Origin: Charina bottae
Lineage: Eukaryota > Chordata > Lepidosauria > Squamata > Charinaidae
Reading direction: 5' to 3'
DNA length: 64,000 nt
NCBI GenBank assembly: GCA_023362775.1
Contig: JALMGJ010000003.1
Coordinates: forward strand, 53,483,416 to 53,547,415
Shown in pieces: positions 23,390 to 34,504 of the stretch. The notes under the pieces were generated by a model. That model ran no database searches. It was not told the origin of the DNA and was given only the letters and a program-made list of their open reading frames with translations. Position 1 is the first letter of the stretch. Every line of letters starts with the position of its first letter. The translations under genes were made by a program, and so were the position numbers.

Positions 23390-24726
23390 GACAGTTGATT
23401 TCTGGTTACTTTGATGTTCAGTTGAAGAGGACTTTCTTTCCCATTCATCTTGGACAGTTCCCACTGAGAATTATTTAACTACTGTATTCTGGGCTGTCAT
23501 TTATAAAAAAAAGATACTGCAGTGGTCTGTGAAAATAAAAACAACATTGCAAAATAAAAATACGTTATAGAAAAACAATCCTTAGAGATGATAACCAATA
23601 GTAGAATTTAAAAAAATAAAAATAAAAGTGAGCAGAAAAGAAACAAAGGACAACAACAAAAAAGTTATTCAAATGTCAACTCAAGACATTTCATTTTCAA
23701 GAATCCAGCAGGAAGAGAAATTGTATGAATTTTCTGAAAAAATGTGCCACAACTTCAGTGCTGTGAGGGAAAGGTCCTATTACTTCCTACTTTGCTCAGG
23801 CAGCATTGCCCCAATGAAATTTTGTTCATAGATCAAAACTAAGCAGTTATGTAATACTAATAGCAGTAGTAGTAATAGCGTAAACCTTGATTAGCTGATT
23901 GTGTTCTAGAATATTGAGTGTTTATATACACTGCTTGTAAGACTGAATGCTAAACTGCATTAGTTAATTTAGAGTAACTAAACCCAGAGAAGGGCAGAAT
24001 GAAAATCTATAAATTTCAAAACAATAACCATTTATTAGCAGCCATAACATAGGATAGATATTTTTGTGTAATTTGAGCTTTGTGTTATGACAAAAACTTG
24101 GCAGCATCAGCATGTTTGAAAAAGAATTAGAAATGCTTTTCTTTCTTAATTCTCCTCTCCTGCTGTTTCTAATATGATCGACATTGTGGTTTGCGAAGAG
24201 AGCATGCTTCAGACACTTTTGCCAGTGCATTAATTTACATAGAAAACAGCTGACAGATCAGCAGTACCTCTTACACATGACTAACAGCCAGCCATTTTGC
24301 TCATTCTAATCTGATAAGTACAAACATTTTTTCCTTATCTATCCAATTCCAACCAAGGTATTGGTTGGTATTTGGTAGTTACCAAATTGATGCATTCCTT
24401 TCAGAAACAGAAGATATAAGAGGGAAATATTGTGCAGTTCAATTACTCTGTAAAATTATGAAGTGCATAAGGAGACATTGATTTTCTAAGAAACAACATA
24501 ATGCTGGCTGTAGATTAGCACAATTAATTTGTGTATGCAAGAAAACCCAAATTAGAAGTACTAAGCACCTAATATATCTCCCCTTACTCAAGTGAGGGAA
24601 ACAATGATGTTTTGTTTCTTGCATGTATATATAGACCATGGGCAAAAAGCCATGTGCATTAAATTAGCTGCACTTTAGTTCTGCTCTTTGAAATGAAAAT
24701 CTCTTTGTTTTATCCTCCCCTTATAG

Positions 24727-24859
24727 CTACATTCGTATTCCGATGCTGAGCAAGACATATTAAGCGAGTGCTTAGCTATGCAGCAGCTTCACCCTTCTTC
24801 ACAACACATTTTGGATGGGAAGTGTGGGAAATCAATGAGCCACCATGATCTCATTACAG
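24727..24859 (+). CDS. GLIS1: GLIS1 exon: start of the C-terminal regulatory region
   Basis: The exon continues in phase 0 from VRKK and encodes LHSYSDAEQDILSECLAMQQ LHPSSQ... through SHHDLIT plus one base (phase 1 donor, GTGGGA from 24860). The pattern LH..D.E.D.L.ECL..QQLH matches the vertebrate GLIS1 sequence just after the zinc fingers and differs from GLIS3. It has no zinc ligands. In the family this region is less conserved and carries the transactivation function. The acceptor is TTATAG (24721-24726). Confidence 0.93.
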
Positions 24860-25261
24860 GTGGGAGTATTTCTTATAAATACAGTAAACAGCATGTACCA
24901 TGGAGGACTCAGATTCAAATCCCTATTTAACTATAAAGCTCACTGGGTCCCTTGGACAAACACATTGTCGATTACATCAGCCTACCTTTCAGGATTGTTT
25001 TAAGGGTATAGTACTCCAAAGAACATATCAGAGGAAGAATGCAATATAGCAAATACCTTCATACCTGAAATCCAAAAGTAAGATTAAAATCATTTGTTAA
25101 TAATCTTGTACTGTCACAAATAAATATGCCGATAATTGGCTTCTGTTTTGAAATATGTCCCTTGAAAGAACTGTTATAGTTGATGGCATATTTTTGAGTT
25201 CCTGTTTTAGACAGTACAATTATATAATTTTCCCAACAAGAAATAATATATCTGATGGCCT

Positions 25262-25345
25262 ATTTATTTGTTTATTATTTAAATTTGTATTACCGTCCAT
25301 CTCCTCCAACCAGGGAACTCTGGGCGGTTCACAACAAACAAACAA
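25262..25345 (-). mobile_element. L2/CR1-type LINE 3' tail
   Basis: The minus-strand tail reads '...gtgaaccgcccagagttccctggttggaggagatggacgg...' followed by A/T-rich (TTTA)n-type sequence. Only the tail remains. Confidence 0.6.
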
Positions 25346-25787
25346 TTACAATATGACTACTGTTAGGAAAATCCACAGAGGACCAATTACTGTGATAGGA
25401 TTCTCCATGTATCTTCTGTCATCCTGTCATCTACCTAAGTAAAGTCTCTCTGGACATATGGAAGAAGAATGACTTCAAACTGTAAACTTGGTTAAAGAAA
25501 GAGCCTTATTCTTTATGTACATGAAAGCATTAAATTTGAAACTTAGGAAAACTATAGAATGCTATTCCATAATGAACTGTTTGGAACATGTCAAAAAGGT
25601 CATGAGGACATTTGTATTAACAGCCATAGTAGATTAAGACAGAAGCAGTAATTATGGTTGTGCATTTTTCACAAGTTCCACTAAGAGATCTTTACCTAAC
25701 TTCATGCCCTTCACATGTACATGACCACATAGTGCAGAATTCCTAGCAGTTTGGGAGTTGCTGTCTGATCTCATCTGAAGGAAGTTC

Positions 25788-25850
25788 ATTTATTTATTTA
25801 TTTTATTTTTATCCCGCCTTAATTATTTTTATAAATAACTCATATTATGT
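25788..25850 (-). mobile_element. LINE/SINE tail fragment
   Basis: The sequence (ATTT)n 'tatcccgccttaattatttttataaataact' matches the start of the block at 62862 and is the 3' end of the same repeat family on the minus strand. Confidence 0.45.
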
Positions 25851-27626
25851 AAAATACTTTGTAGTCCACATTGTCATATTGGCATTACTTTAAGCCCAGG
25901 TTACCAAATTTAACTTTTTGTTTTGTTTGAAAATGCATTAAAGAACAGTCATGCCTTCATTAAATAATTTGTCCTTGACCCTCTCATCTGGCTCATGAAT
26001 GGTTGAACAACTGTTTTTTACTTGTTTCCACCATGTATTGCTTTTACAGCCTTTCTCATGGCACATCTGTTGGGATGTTACTTGAAAAATGCCATGGGAA
26101 TAAAGCTCACAACATTGGTTGCCATGCTTCTTAGCATTGACAATTAGTCTGGTTGTATCTCTTTTGAAGTGCATCAGCCTTTTAACATTTTAAGTATTAT
26201 ATGCAGTATTATTAAGTCAATCTGAAGTGCATCTTTTTATGGTCTGGTTATATAGAACTGCCTACTAACTTGATACCAGTTATTGGTAATAGTCCAAGTA
26301 CTTTGGTACTTTGTTGGAATTATAAGCAAAGAGAGAGTTTGCTTGCCCCAATGAACTTACCATCTAAAATGTGATAGTGGGAGAGGAGGGAGGACTGGAG
26401 AAGTAAGAAAAATATACACAAGGATAACGGGATAGATAGGTGTTCACGGAATTGTGGGTGTTTAGGCTTCATTTTAGTGCAGAAGCAGGACTGAAGAATC
26501 AGTTAGCATCTCCCAGTCTAGAAGGTCGTCTACATGGGTTAGAGACATCTGGAAAGCACCAAATTGGAGAAGGGCTGAAGTGAATACTTGGCTAAATGGA
26601 GCTATTAATTTAGTAGTAATGGGTCAGAACCTTGTGGGGTGAGATGTCAGACTGCCAATAGATATTAAAAAAAATAGAGCATAGAGTAACATAGATATCT
26701 TCCCTCCAGGTTCTAATTAGAACCAACAGGTGGGTTGCAGGCAGTGGTAGGATTCCATTTGGAAGGTTACTTTATTAGAGCGTTAGGGAATCAAATTCCT
26801 ATGGAGTGTATACAGCATACTACAGGCTTTAAAAATGTGCAGTCAAACCTTCTATACAATGCTTCATGCTATTCCCTTTGAAAATATTTGTTTATGCTGG
26901 ATTGCTTTCTCAAAGAAATCACAGCACAAGGAACAGAGTGCTGTGCCACTGGGATTACTTGGATTACCGTGCCCAGAACCTTTCCCCCTAAACTAAGGCT
27001 GCAGCATATTTTAAATATGTCAAGGATTGAAAGCTAACAGCCAGAGATGTTTTCCAAGACTCTACTCCTGTGTGCTAAATTTCAAAGCAACCCCATGTGC
27101 TTAGGCTAAAAAGGGGAGAATATGTTAAAAGTTCTCTGCGTGGTCACTGGTTTTGCAGTGCTGCATTTCAAACATTGCTAAAGTGAATATAGTAATACTG
27201 CTTCATAGAAAATTCAGGCTTCGAACCCTCATGTAAAGAACAGCAGAAGAACCCAGTTGAACCAGGCAGAGAGTCCAGCTAGCGCAGCGCTCTGTCGCCA
27301 ACAGGAGCCAACCAAGAAAAGTACCTCCCCACCCCCAACATGCTAGTGTTGTAGTGGAATTGTTTTACATAACTTACAGTCCACTTCATGTGAATGTGCA
27401 TGATAGTTCTCTATGCTCTCTGGCTCAGACCCTTGTAATTAATTTGCTATAAATCCAGTTTGAAGCACAGACAGAACTTGAAACAACTTTGGACATATTC
27501 TTTTTCACCTAAAATTTGAAGTGAAATCTTTGGAAAACCCAAAACTGAGTGTGTGGTATTGACTGCCATGAATATGAACAAATGGTTATAACGTTTTTGT
27601 TTTGTTTTGTTTTAATTTTTTGACAG

Positions 27627-27706
27627 ACGTGGATGACATTTATGAACATAGTATGGTTTCTGAGCGAATGAAGCTTGCCAGTTTTCAGACCAAAAAGGCA
27701 GAATAG
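27627..27706 (+). CDS. candidate alternative terminal exon of GLIS1
   Basis: A strong acceptor (T-rich tract then GACAG, ending 27626) precedes a frame that is open in phase 1, the phase left by the 24727-24859 exon. Joined to that exon it would add Asp (split codon), then VDDIYEHSMVSERMKLASFQ TKKAE and a TAG at 27704-27706. A candidate AATAAA polyadenylation signal lies at 27859-27864. The product would keep the zinc fingers and lose the rest of the C-terminal region. I know of no equivalent in other GLIS1 proteins, and the frame is short enough to occur by chance, so this is a hypothesis. Confidence 0.3.
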
Positions 27707-27899
27707 TTTTTATGAGACATTATTAAAATATAAGAATGCATACATTGTTATTTGTGAATGTGATGGGCCATTAAAATGTGAAGGTCTTTTTTAGGAGAAA
27801 CTTTTATTGTTTAGCAAATGTGACTGAATTGTTGGGCACTGTCAGCCTCTCCTGAGAGAATAAAACTTCCATATTTCATCCAGAATTGGTGGGAGGTCA

Positions 27900-28066
27900 G
27901 GATTGTAATAAAATAATATTTTATTTTATTCATTATATTTTAAATTGTTACTTATTATGTATTTTACTCTATTTATAAATGTATATTAATGATTTTAATT
28001 CTGTTGTAAACCGCCCAGAGTCCCCCTTGGGGGAGTTGGGCGGTGATAAATTTGATAAATAAATAA
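27900..28066 (+). mobile_element. L2/CR1-type LINE 3' tail
   Basis: The sequence '...gtaaaccgcccagagtcccccttgggggagttgggcggtgataaatttgataaataaataaa' is a good copy of the LINE tail with its GC hairpin and (AAAT)n end. The AT-rich 100 bp before it look like the LINE 3' untranslated region. Confidence 0.65.
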
Positions 28067-28985
28067 ACGTACAAAAGAATCTGGCAGAGGGGTAAAAGGG
28101 ATTCTTCTTTTCCCATCACTTTAGGAGCGATGCGTATGAATATGACATATATTGTAGAGACGGCTTAAAAAATAATCTGCAAAATGTTGGAAGCATGGGT
28201 GGAATGCAAGTATTATCATAACTAAACAACAGTTTTAGCGGGAATGGGCTGTTATTTTGCCAGAAATGGGCATTATTTTTGCAGAAATTAGTTTAGACTT
28301 GATAGAGTGTGTGTGTGACACATTCTTGAGAGAAGAGTAGCAATAGCATTTGTACTCATTAAAATATCATGCAAGGAATCTAGGAGCCTTTTGCCAATTC
28401 ATAAGCACAACACCACAAATACACTGTTACAGAAGCACTTGATGCAAAACTCAGTTTCTTAAAGTAATTGACACACAACCAAGACTCTAGTGTTCAAGCT
28501 GCTTGTGCATGGAATGGATTGGAGCTTTCTCACTCTTAGCTGCAGAGCGATGAAGACAACAGCTGATCGCTGTGGCTCTCCATGAAAGGCATGAGTTCAA
28601 CAGTGCATCTAACATCTCCCTGCTTGTAAACCCCTCCAGGCACTCCTCCCCTTGCCCACTTTCAGGCAGAGAGATGGTGTTCTTCTCTCACTTTGCTTCA
28701 TAGGGAGAACTGAAGTTGGTCCCTTAGGCCTGCTTTATTTTATAAGCAGGGGCATAGAAAACAGGGCTGTTGGCATGCTAGTTCACTTCCAGCTACCTGT
28801 CACTCGAGAGATTCTCTTTCTAATTTGCAGACAAGCAGCATCTTCAGAAAAAGCAGTGGAATCCTTCAGCCAAATACAGGTAGTCACAAAATGCAATGAA
28901 AGGGTGTACAGTCACTCCTTGTGTAGAAGCAGAGTTGTCAGTCACAGATCTACTTTCTACTCTCCATTCTCCCTTGGCCTGTTTT

Positions 28986-29000
28986 GTGTGTGTGTGTGTC
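28986..29000. repeat. (GT)n short microsatellite
   Basis: Seven to eight GT units followed by CTGTCTGT. Confidence 0.85.
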
Positions 29001-30483
29001 TGTCTGTGGTAGAGGAGTATTACCATTTTTAACTGATTCTGGATTGCCTAAATTGCTCTATAGTAGTTCTAATAATTTGAGAATAACTCGATTAGTTTTG
29101 GAGAAGACCCACATTACTTCAGATGAAGTACAAACTTCTCTGAAGTAGCTTACTGTGGTTTAGAATAGTTTTCAGCAGATCATATCCCTAGAGTCTTAAC
29201 AATCCACTAGGCTATGTTGACCCCAGTTTTGAGAGAGATGTTTGTGGGACTTACAGGTAAATAATACATTGTTGAGAACTTTTGTTTTGCTTTTTCTGAA
29301 CTTGCAATTTTATTTCTTTTATCTTTGTAGTTACTTGGCAGAATCCCTAAAAAGCCTTTAGCCCAGATGGTCATGATGCTAGTTTTCTAACAGATGTTAG
29401 TGCTAAAGGTTAAACCATTTAGATTTTGATGGATGACATGTATTTGTAAGCTGAAGTGGTTAATGCGTTAGGAAACTGAAGGTACCCCTCCAGAGCAGAG
29501 ATACGTACCAGAAGTCCACATTTATGTAGCTTATGTGCAACACAATGCACCTTAGTGACCTCTCCTCACTTGAAGAGGAACTAAAATAACTAAATATTTT
29601 GTCCTTTAGGATCAGTCCATGGAAACAAAATTTCAGTCTATGTTGCATTGACCTTTGCTTTACTATAATTGCATAGTTTTTACAGAACAGACAAATAGTA
29701 ATTTGCACAGAATACCAGTTCTTGCAAATCAGCAGCATTGGATGTTTCTTAGCGATGATAATGGAGTCAAAATATCCTAAAAATGGCCATTTTATTTCAT
29801 TTTATTTGAGACATGTTATCTATCAATGTAAGCAAACAAGCCTAGTGTAAACTGGAACCATATATCATTTTAAAAACCCCACCCATCCTTTTAGAGGCAC
29901 TTTAAAACTTATGGGAGAAAAGTATAGCCCCTTTTAAATGCAACTTTCCACATATGATAAATTAGTATGAAATGGTTGCTCTCTGATCTCCAACTTACGG
30001 ATGTTTATTATCCCATGCAAATAGGGCTCTATCCACATAATCAGAGCCTGTTATAGTTAATTGGACACTGTGTTGTAAACATGAGAGATTTTTGTTAAGT
30101 TGGCAGTAAAGCAATCACTGGGACGTTATCACAGTCTAGTCATATTCATTGTGACCTCATATCTGAAATAGCTTATATGTCTTCCTTCTGTTCATGCCTG
30201 AGATTTATAGTGTTATATGCTAGTAAAGGAGATCCCCACAGTATCCATATCAAATTTGGTATATGTTTAAACAGTTAATCCCAAATACATCAAATTCTTT
30301 TTTTCTACCAAATTCAACACTTCACTTTATATTTGTTGTTGTTTATTCGTTCAGTCACATCCGACTTTTCGTGACTTCATGGACCAGCCCACGCCAGAGC
30401 TTCCTGTCGGCCGTCGCCACCCCCAGCTCCCCCAAGGTCGAGTCCGTCACCTCCAGAATATCATCCATCCATCTTGCCCTTGG

Positions 30484-31875
30484 TCAGCCCCTCTTCCTTT
30501 TGCCTTCCACTTTCCCTAGCATCAGCTTCTTCTCCAGGGTATCCTGTCTTCTCATTACGTGGCCAAAGTACTTCAGTTTTGCCTTCAATATCATTCCCTC
30601 AAGTGAGCAATCTGGCTTTATTTCCTGGAGTATGGACTGGTTTGATCTTCTTGCAGTCCAAGGCACTCTCAGAATTTTCCTCCAACACCACAGTTCAAAA
30701 GCATCTATCTTCCTTCGCTCAGCCTTCCTTATGGTCCAGCTCTTGCAGCCATAGGTTACTACGGGGAATACCATTGCTTTGACTATGCGTATCTTTGTTG
30801 TCAGTGTGATGTCTCTGCTCTTAACTATTTTATCAAGATTTGTCATTGCTCTCCTCCCAAGAAGTAGACGTCTTCTGATTTCCTGGCTGCAGTCAGCGTC
30901 TGCAGTAATCTTTGCGCCTAGAAATACAAAGTCTGTCACTGCCTCCGCTTTTTCTCCCTCTATTTGCCAGTCATCAATCAAGCTGGTTGCCATAATCTTG
31001 GTGTTTTTTTTGAGGTTTAACTGCAACCCAGCTTTTGCACTTTCTTCTTTCACCTTCATCATAAGGCTCCTCAGCTCCTCCTCGCTTTCATCCATCAAAG
31101 TGGTATCATCTGCATATCTCAGATTGTTAATGTTTCTTCCAGCGATTTTAACTCCAGCCTTGGATTCGTTAAGTCCAGCACGTCGCATGATGTGTTCTAC
31201 GTGCAGGTTGAATAGGTAGGGTGAGAGTATACAGCCCTGCCGTACTCGTTTCCCAACCTTAAACCAGTCCGTTGTTCCATGGTCTGTTCTCACCGTTGCT
31301 ACTTGATCATTATACAGATTCCTCTGCAGGCAGACAAGATGACTTGGTATCCCCATACCACCAAGAACTTGCCACAATTTGTTATGATCCACACAGTCAA
31401 AGGCTTTAGAATAGTCAATAAAACAAAAATAGATGTTTTTCTGAAACTCCCTGGCTTTCTCCATTATCCAGCGGATATTGGCAATTTGGTCTCTAGTTCC
31501 TCTGCCTTTTCTAAACCCAGCTTGTACTTCTGGCAATTCTCGCTCCATGAATTGCTGGAGTCTACCTTGCAAGATCTTGAGCATTACCTTACTAGCATGT
31601 GAAATAAGTGCCACTGTTCGATAGTTTGAACATTCTTTAGTGCTTCCCTTTTTTGGTATGGGGATATAAGTTGATTTTTTCCAATCTGATGGCCATTCTT
31701 GTGTTTTCCAAATTTGCTGGCATATGGCATGCATCACCTTGGCAGCATCATCTTGCAAGATTTTAAACAGTTCAGCTGGGATACCGTCATCTCCTGCTGC
31801 CTTGTTATTAGCAATGCTTCTTAAGGCCCATTCAACCTCACTCTTCAGGATGTCTGGCTCTAACTCACTGACCAC
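30484..31875 (-). pseudogene. Bov-B reverse transcriptase, premature stop near the C-terminus
   Basis: The 463-residue frame contains the full RTE-type reverse transcriptase: GDDGIPAELFK, IPIPKKGSTKECSNYRTVAL, QAGFRKGRGTRDQI, FIDYSKAFDCVDH (first catalytic Asp), RQGCILSPYLFN, and RYADDTTLM with the YADD catalytic box at 31105-31116. The thumb-like end includes FLGAKITADADCSQEIRRRL and PWTARRSNQSIL. A TGA stop at 30484-30486 cuts it after KRKRG. In the same frame 42 more codons follow (PRARWMDDILEVT...) to a TGA at 30355-30357, likely the original end. A CGA-to-TGA change at a CpG would explain the early stop. Confidence 0.95.
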
Positions 31876-31900
31876 ACCGTCAAAGCTATCCCCGATATTA

Positions 31901-32368
31901 TTAAGATCTGTACAGATCTTCCGTATATTCTTGCCACCTTTTCTTGATCTCTTCTGCTTCTGTTAGGTCCTTGCCATCTTTGTTTCTGATCATACCCATT
32001 TTTGCCTGGAATTTTCCTCCGATGTTTCTAATTTTCTGGAAGAGGTCTCTTGTCCTTCCTATTCTATTATCTTCTTCCACTTCCGCACATTGCTTGTTTA
32101 AAAATAATTCCTTATCTCTTCTGGCTAACCTCTGGAATTTTGCATTTAATTGGGCATATCTCCCCCTATCACTGTTGCCTTTTGCTTTCCTTCTTTCTTG
32201 GGCTACTTCCAGTGTCTCAGCAGACAGCCATCTTGCCTTCTTGGTTTTCTTTTTCTTTGGAACGTTTTTTGTTGCCGCCTCTTGAACAGTGTTGCGAACT
32301 TCTGTCCATAGTTCTTCTGGGACCCTATCTACTAAATCTAGTCCCTTAAATCTATTCTTCACTTCCAC
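31901..32368 (-). pseudogene. Bov-B linker between endonuclease and reverse transcriptase
   Basis: The frame is the continuation of the endonuclease frame and reads VEVKNRFKGLDLVDRVPEEL, then a Lys-rich part (PKKKKTKKARW), then GMIRNKDGKDLTEAEEIKKR. It matches the region that joins endonuclease and reverse transcriptase in Bov-B. It runs into TAA at 31901-31903; the correct continuation (LNNIGDSFDGVVSELEP) is in another frame, so a small indel near 31915-31920 shifted the reading frame. Confidence 0.9.
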
Positions 32369-32464
32369 TGCATATTCATTAGGAATGTTAGTGAGCTCAT
32401 ATCTAACTGATCTGTGGGTCTTCCCTATTCTCTTTAGTCTGATTCTAAATTGTGCAATAAGAAG

Positions 32465-33139
32465 TTAGTGATCTGAACTACAGTCAGCTCCAGGTCTTGT
32501 TTTTACCGACTGCATAGATGTCCGCCACCTTTGGCTGCAAAGGATGTAGTCAATCTGATTTTGGTGTCGACCATCTGGTGAAGTCCATGTATAAAGTCGT
32601 CTTTCAGGTTGTTGGAAGAGAGTGTTTGTTATGCACAGTGAATTGTCTTGGCAAAATTCTATCAGCCTATGTCCCGCTTCATTTTGTTCTCCTAGACCAT
32701 GCTTACCTGTAATTCCAGGTGTCATTTGACTACCCACCTTAGCATTCCAGTCTCCTGTAATGAAAATAACATCTCTTTTTGGTGTATTATCCAGTAGGTG
32801 CTGCAGATCCTCATAGAACTGATCTACTTCTGCTTCTTCAGCATCTGTGGTTGGGGTGTATATTTGGATCACTGTGATGTTAAATGGCTTACCCTGAATT
32901 CGAATTGAGATCATTCTATCGTTGTTTGGATTGTATCCAAGCACTGCTTTAGCCACTTTATTATTAATTTTGAAGGCTACTCCATTTCTTCTGTGGTCCT
33001 CTTGTCCACAGTAGTAGATCTGGTGGTCATCTGATGTGAAGTGGCCCATTCCAGTCCATTTCAGTTCACTGACACCCAAAATGTCTATATTTAATCTTGA
33101 CATCTCACCAATAACCACATCCAATTTGCCCTGGCTCAT
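32465..33139 (-). pseudogene. Bov-B endonuclease (APE-type) domain, ends at a premature stop
   Basis: The 224-residue frame carries the motifs of an apurinic-endonuclease-like LINE nuclease, which nicks target DNA for target-primed reverse transcription: ILGVSELKWTG (metal-binding Glu), FITGDWNAKVG (Asp/Asn), QIDYILC and a final SDH (catalytic His region). A TAA stop follows directly after SDH (32465-32467). Past it the same frame continues LLIAQFRIRLKRIGKT into the linker, so the stop is a single lesion. The frame is open upstream of the Met, with NVRS preceding it, so the real start may lie earlier. Confidence 0.93.
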
Positions 33140-33610
33140 AGATCTTACATTCCAGGTTCCTATGGTGTGTTAATTTTTAGAACATCGGATTTGTCGTTCA
33201 CCACCAGCACCGTCAGCCGCTAGCCGTCCTTTCGGCTTTGAGCTAGCTGCATCATCACATCTGGGGCTAGTTGAACTTATCCCCTGTTCCTCCCCAGTAG
33301 CATTTTGACCATCTTCCGACCTGGGAGTCCCATCTTCTGATGGTATACCGACATATCTCTGGTTCTACTGATCCATTTAGTTTTCACGGCAAGAATACTG
33401 GGGTTGGTTGCCATTACCTTCCCCAGGGATCGTATTTAGTCTGACCTCTCTTCCATGACCTTCCCGTCTTGGGTGTCCCTGCACGGTTTAGCTCATGGTG
33501 CTCATTGAGGTGCTCAAGCTCCAGCACCACAACAAGGTAACAATCTCCTTTGCTGGAGGTCATGGAGTATCACTTTATATATGATACTTAAATTCATATA
33601 TTTTATATAT

Positions 33611-33869
33611 CAGTGCTTTCCAAACTGCCACCGTTGGCGACACAGCAACGGCGGCAGCGGCAGCGTGCATGGCGGCGGTGCAGGGGCGTGTGCAGCGGCG
33701 TGCACGGCGGCAGCGGCCTCATGTTTTCCGCTAAAACCCGGAAGCACTGATGGTGCGCCGCTGCTGTGCACGCCACCGCGGCGCGTGCCCCCGCACCGCC
33801 GTACACATCCACTTCCAGGTTTTGTCGCGACACACTAAAGTGTCGCGGCACACAGTTTGGAAAGCTCTG
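33611..33869 (+). mobile_element. hAT miniature element, 259 bp
   Basis: Ends CAGTGCTTTCCAAACTGC and CAGTTTGGAAAGCTCTG are flanked by perfect 8-bp duplications TTATATAT (33603-33610, 33870-33877). It lies 30 bp beyond the Bov-B duplication. The GC-rich core has GGCGGCAGCGG-type sequence shared with the copy at 12282. Confidence 0.9.
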
Positions 33870-34137
33870 TTATATATGGTACTTAACACCAAAGAAACTA
33901 AACATGATACATTCTAGTATAAGACCCCATGTGTTGGGAAAAAATTAAAAAAATGTTGATACTATTATATGTGGTGGTCTTGTTCAATATTTTTGGATTG
34001 AAACTTTATTCAAATAGGACAAATCTCTATAGACCATTATAGATCCTACGTTGGACTTATTAAGGGTTAAACAACCATTTTATTATAGTTTGAATTATAA
34101 GGCTAACACAACAGCAGCTTTGATTACCCATAATCCT

Positions 34138-34504
34138 CCTCCTTTTTTTTTTGCAGAATTTTTTTTTATTTTCAAGATATCATTAAAATACAAAAAAGAA
34201 AAAAACTATAGAATAGATAGAAAACAGAACTAAAGAAAAAAGAACAAACTATAAAGATGTGAATAGAAAGAGAAAAAAGAAAATGCGACTTCCGACTATT
34301 TCCGATACAGATATAAGGTTAAATACAAATCTAATCTCTTACAATTAATTAATCTATCATAACATTATTTCTATTACAATAAATCATTCAATCTCTAAAA
34401 CCCAAAATTAAAACATCATTTTTTTCAATTACAAGCAAATATTCCAAAAGTGGTTGCCGAATTGATATAAATGTAGAAATAGAATGCTCTCTTATTAAAG
34501 GTGT
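34138..34504 (-). mobile_element. 5'-truncated L1 3' end
   Basis: An 11-bp duplication CCCATAATCCT flanks it (34127-34137, 34505-34515). The minus-strand 3' end is an A-rich tail (T run at 34142-34163), followed inwards by AT-rich sequence that resembles the 3' untranslated region of the L1 at 37239-38383. No coding part is present. Confidence 0.7.

Larger units (their letters stand above)
22089..24726 (+). other. GLIS1: GLIS1 intron
   Basis: The donor is GTAAGA and the acceptor TTATAG. Near the donor lies a Penelope-like fragment, and around 23280 an L2/CR1-type LINE tail with a microsatellite. The rest is AT-rich, with nothing further identified. Confidence 0.85.
30333..33569 (-). mobile_element. 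full-length Bov-B (RTE-clade) LINE, antisense to GLIS1
   Basis: An 11-bp duplication TCACTTTATAT flanks the element (30322-30332 and 33570-33580), giving 3237 bp, about the known full length of Bov-B. Read on the minus strand it has a short 5' leader (33569 to about 33170), an endonuclease domain, a linker, a reverse transcriptase, and a short 3' end with (AAC)-type repeats (TAAACAACAACAAA). Bov-B elements are known from squamates and ruminants and are a standard case of horizontal transfer. The coding frame is broken at three places, so the copy is not autonomous. Confidence 0.95.

Noticed and set aside
28652..29032. 126-residue frame as a possible unannotated exon
   Set aside because: No recognisable domain, no clear acceptor/donor in phase with GLIS1, and a GT repeat near its end.
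30263..32712. Plus-strand open frames of about 100-160 residues
   Set aside because: They are the complement of the minus-strand Bov-B coding region.
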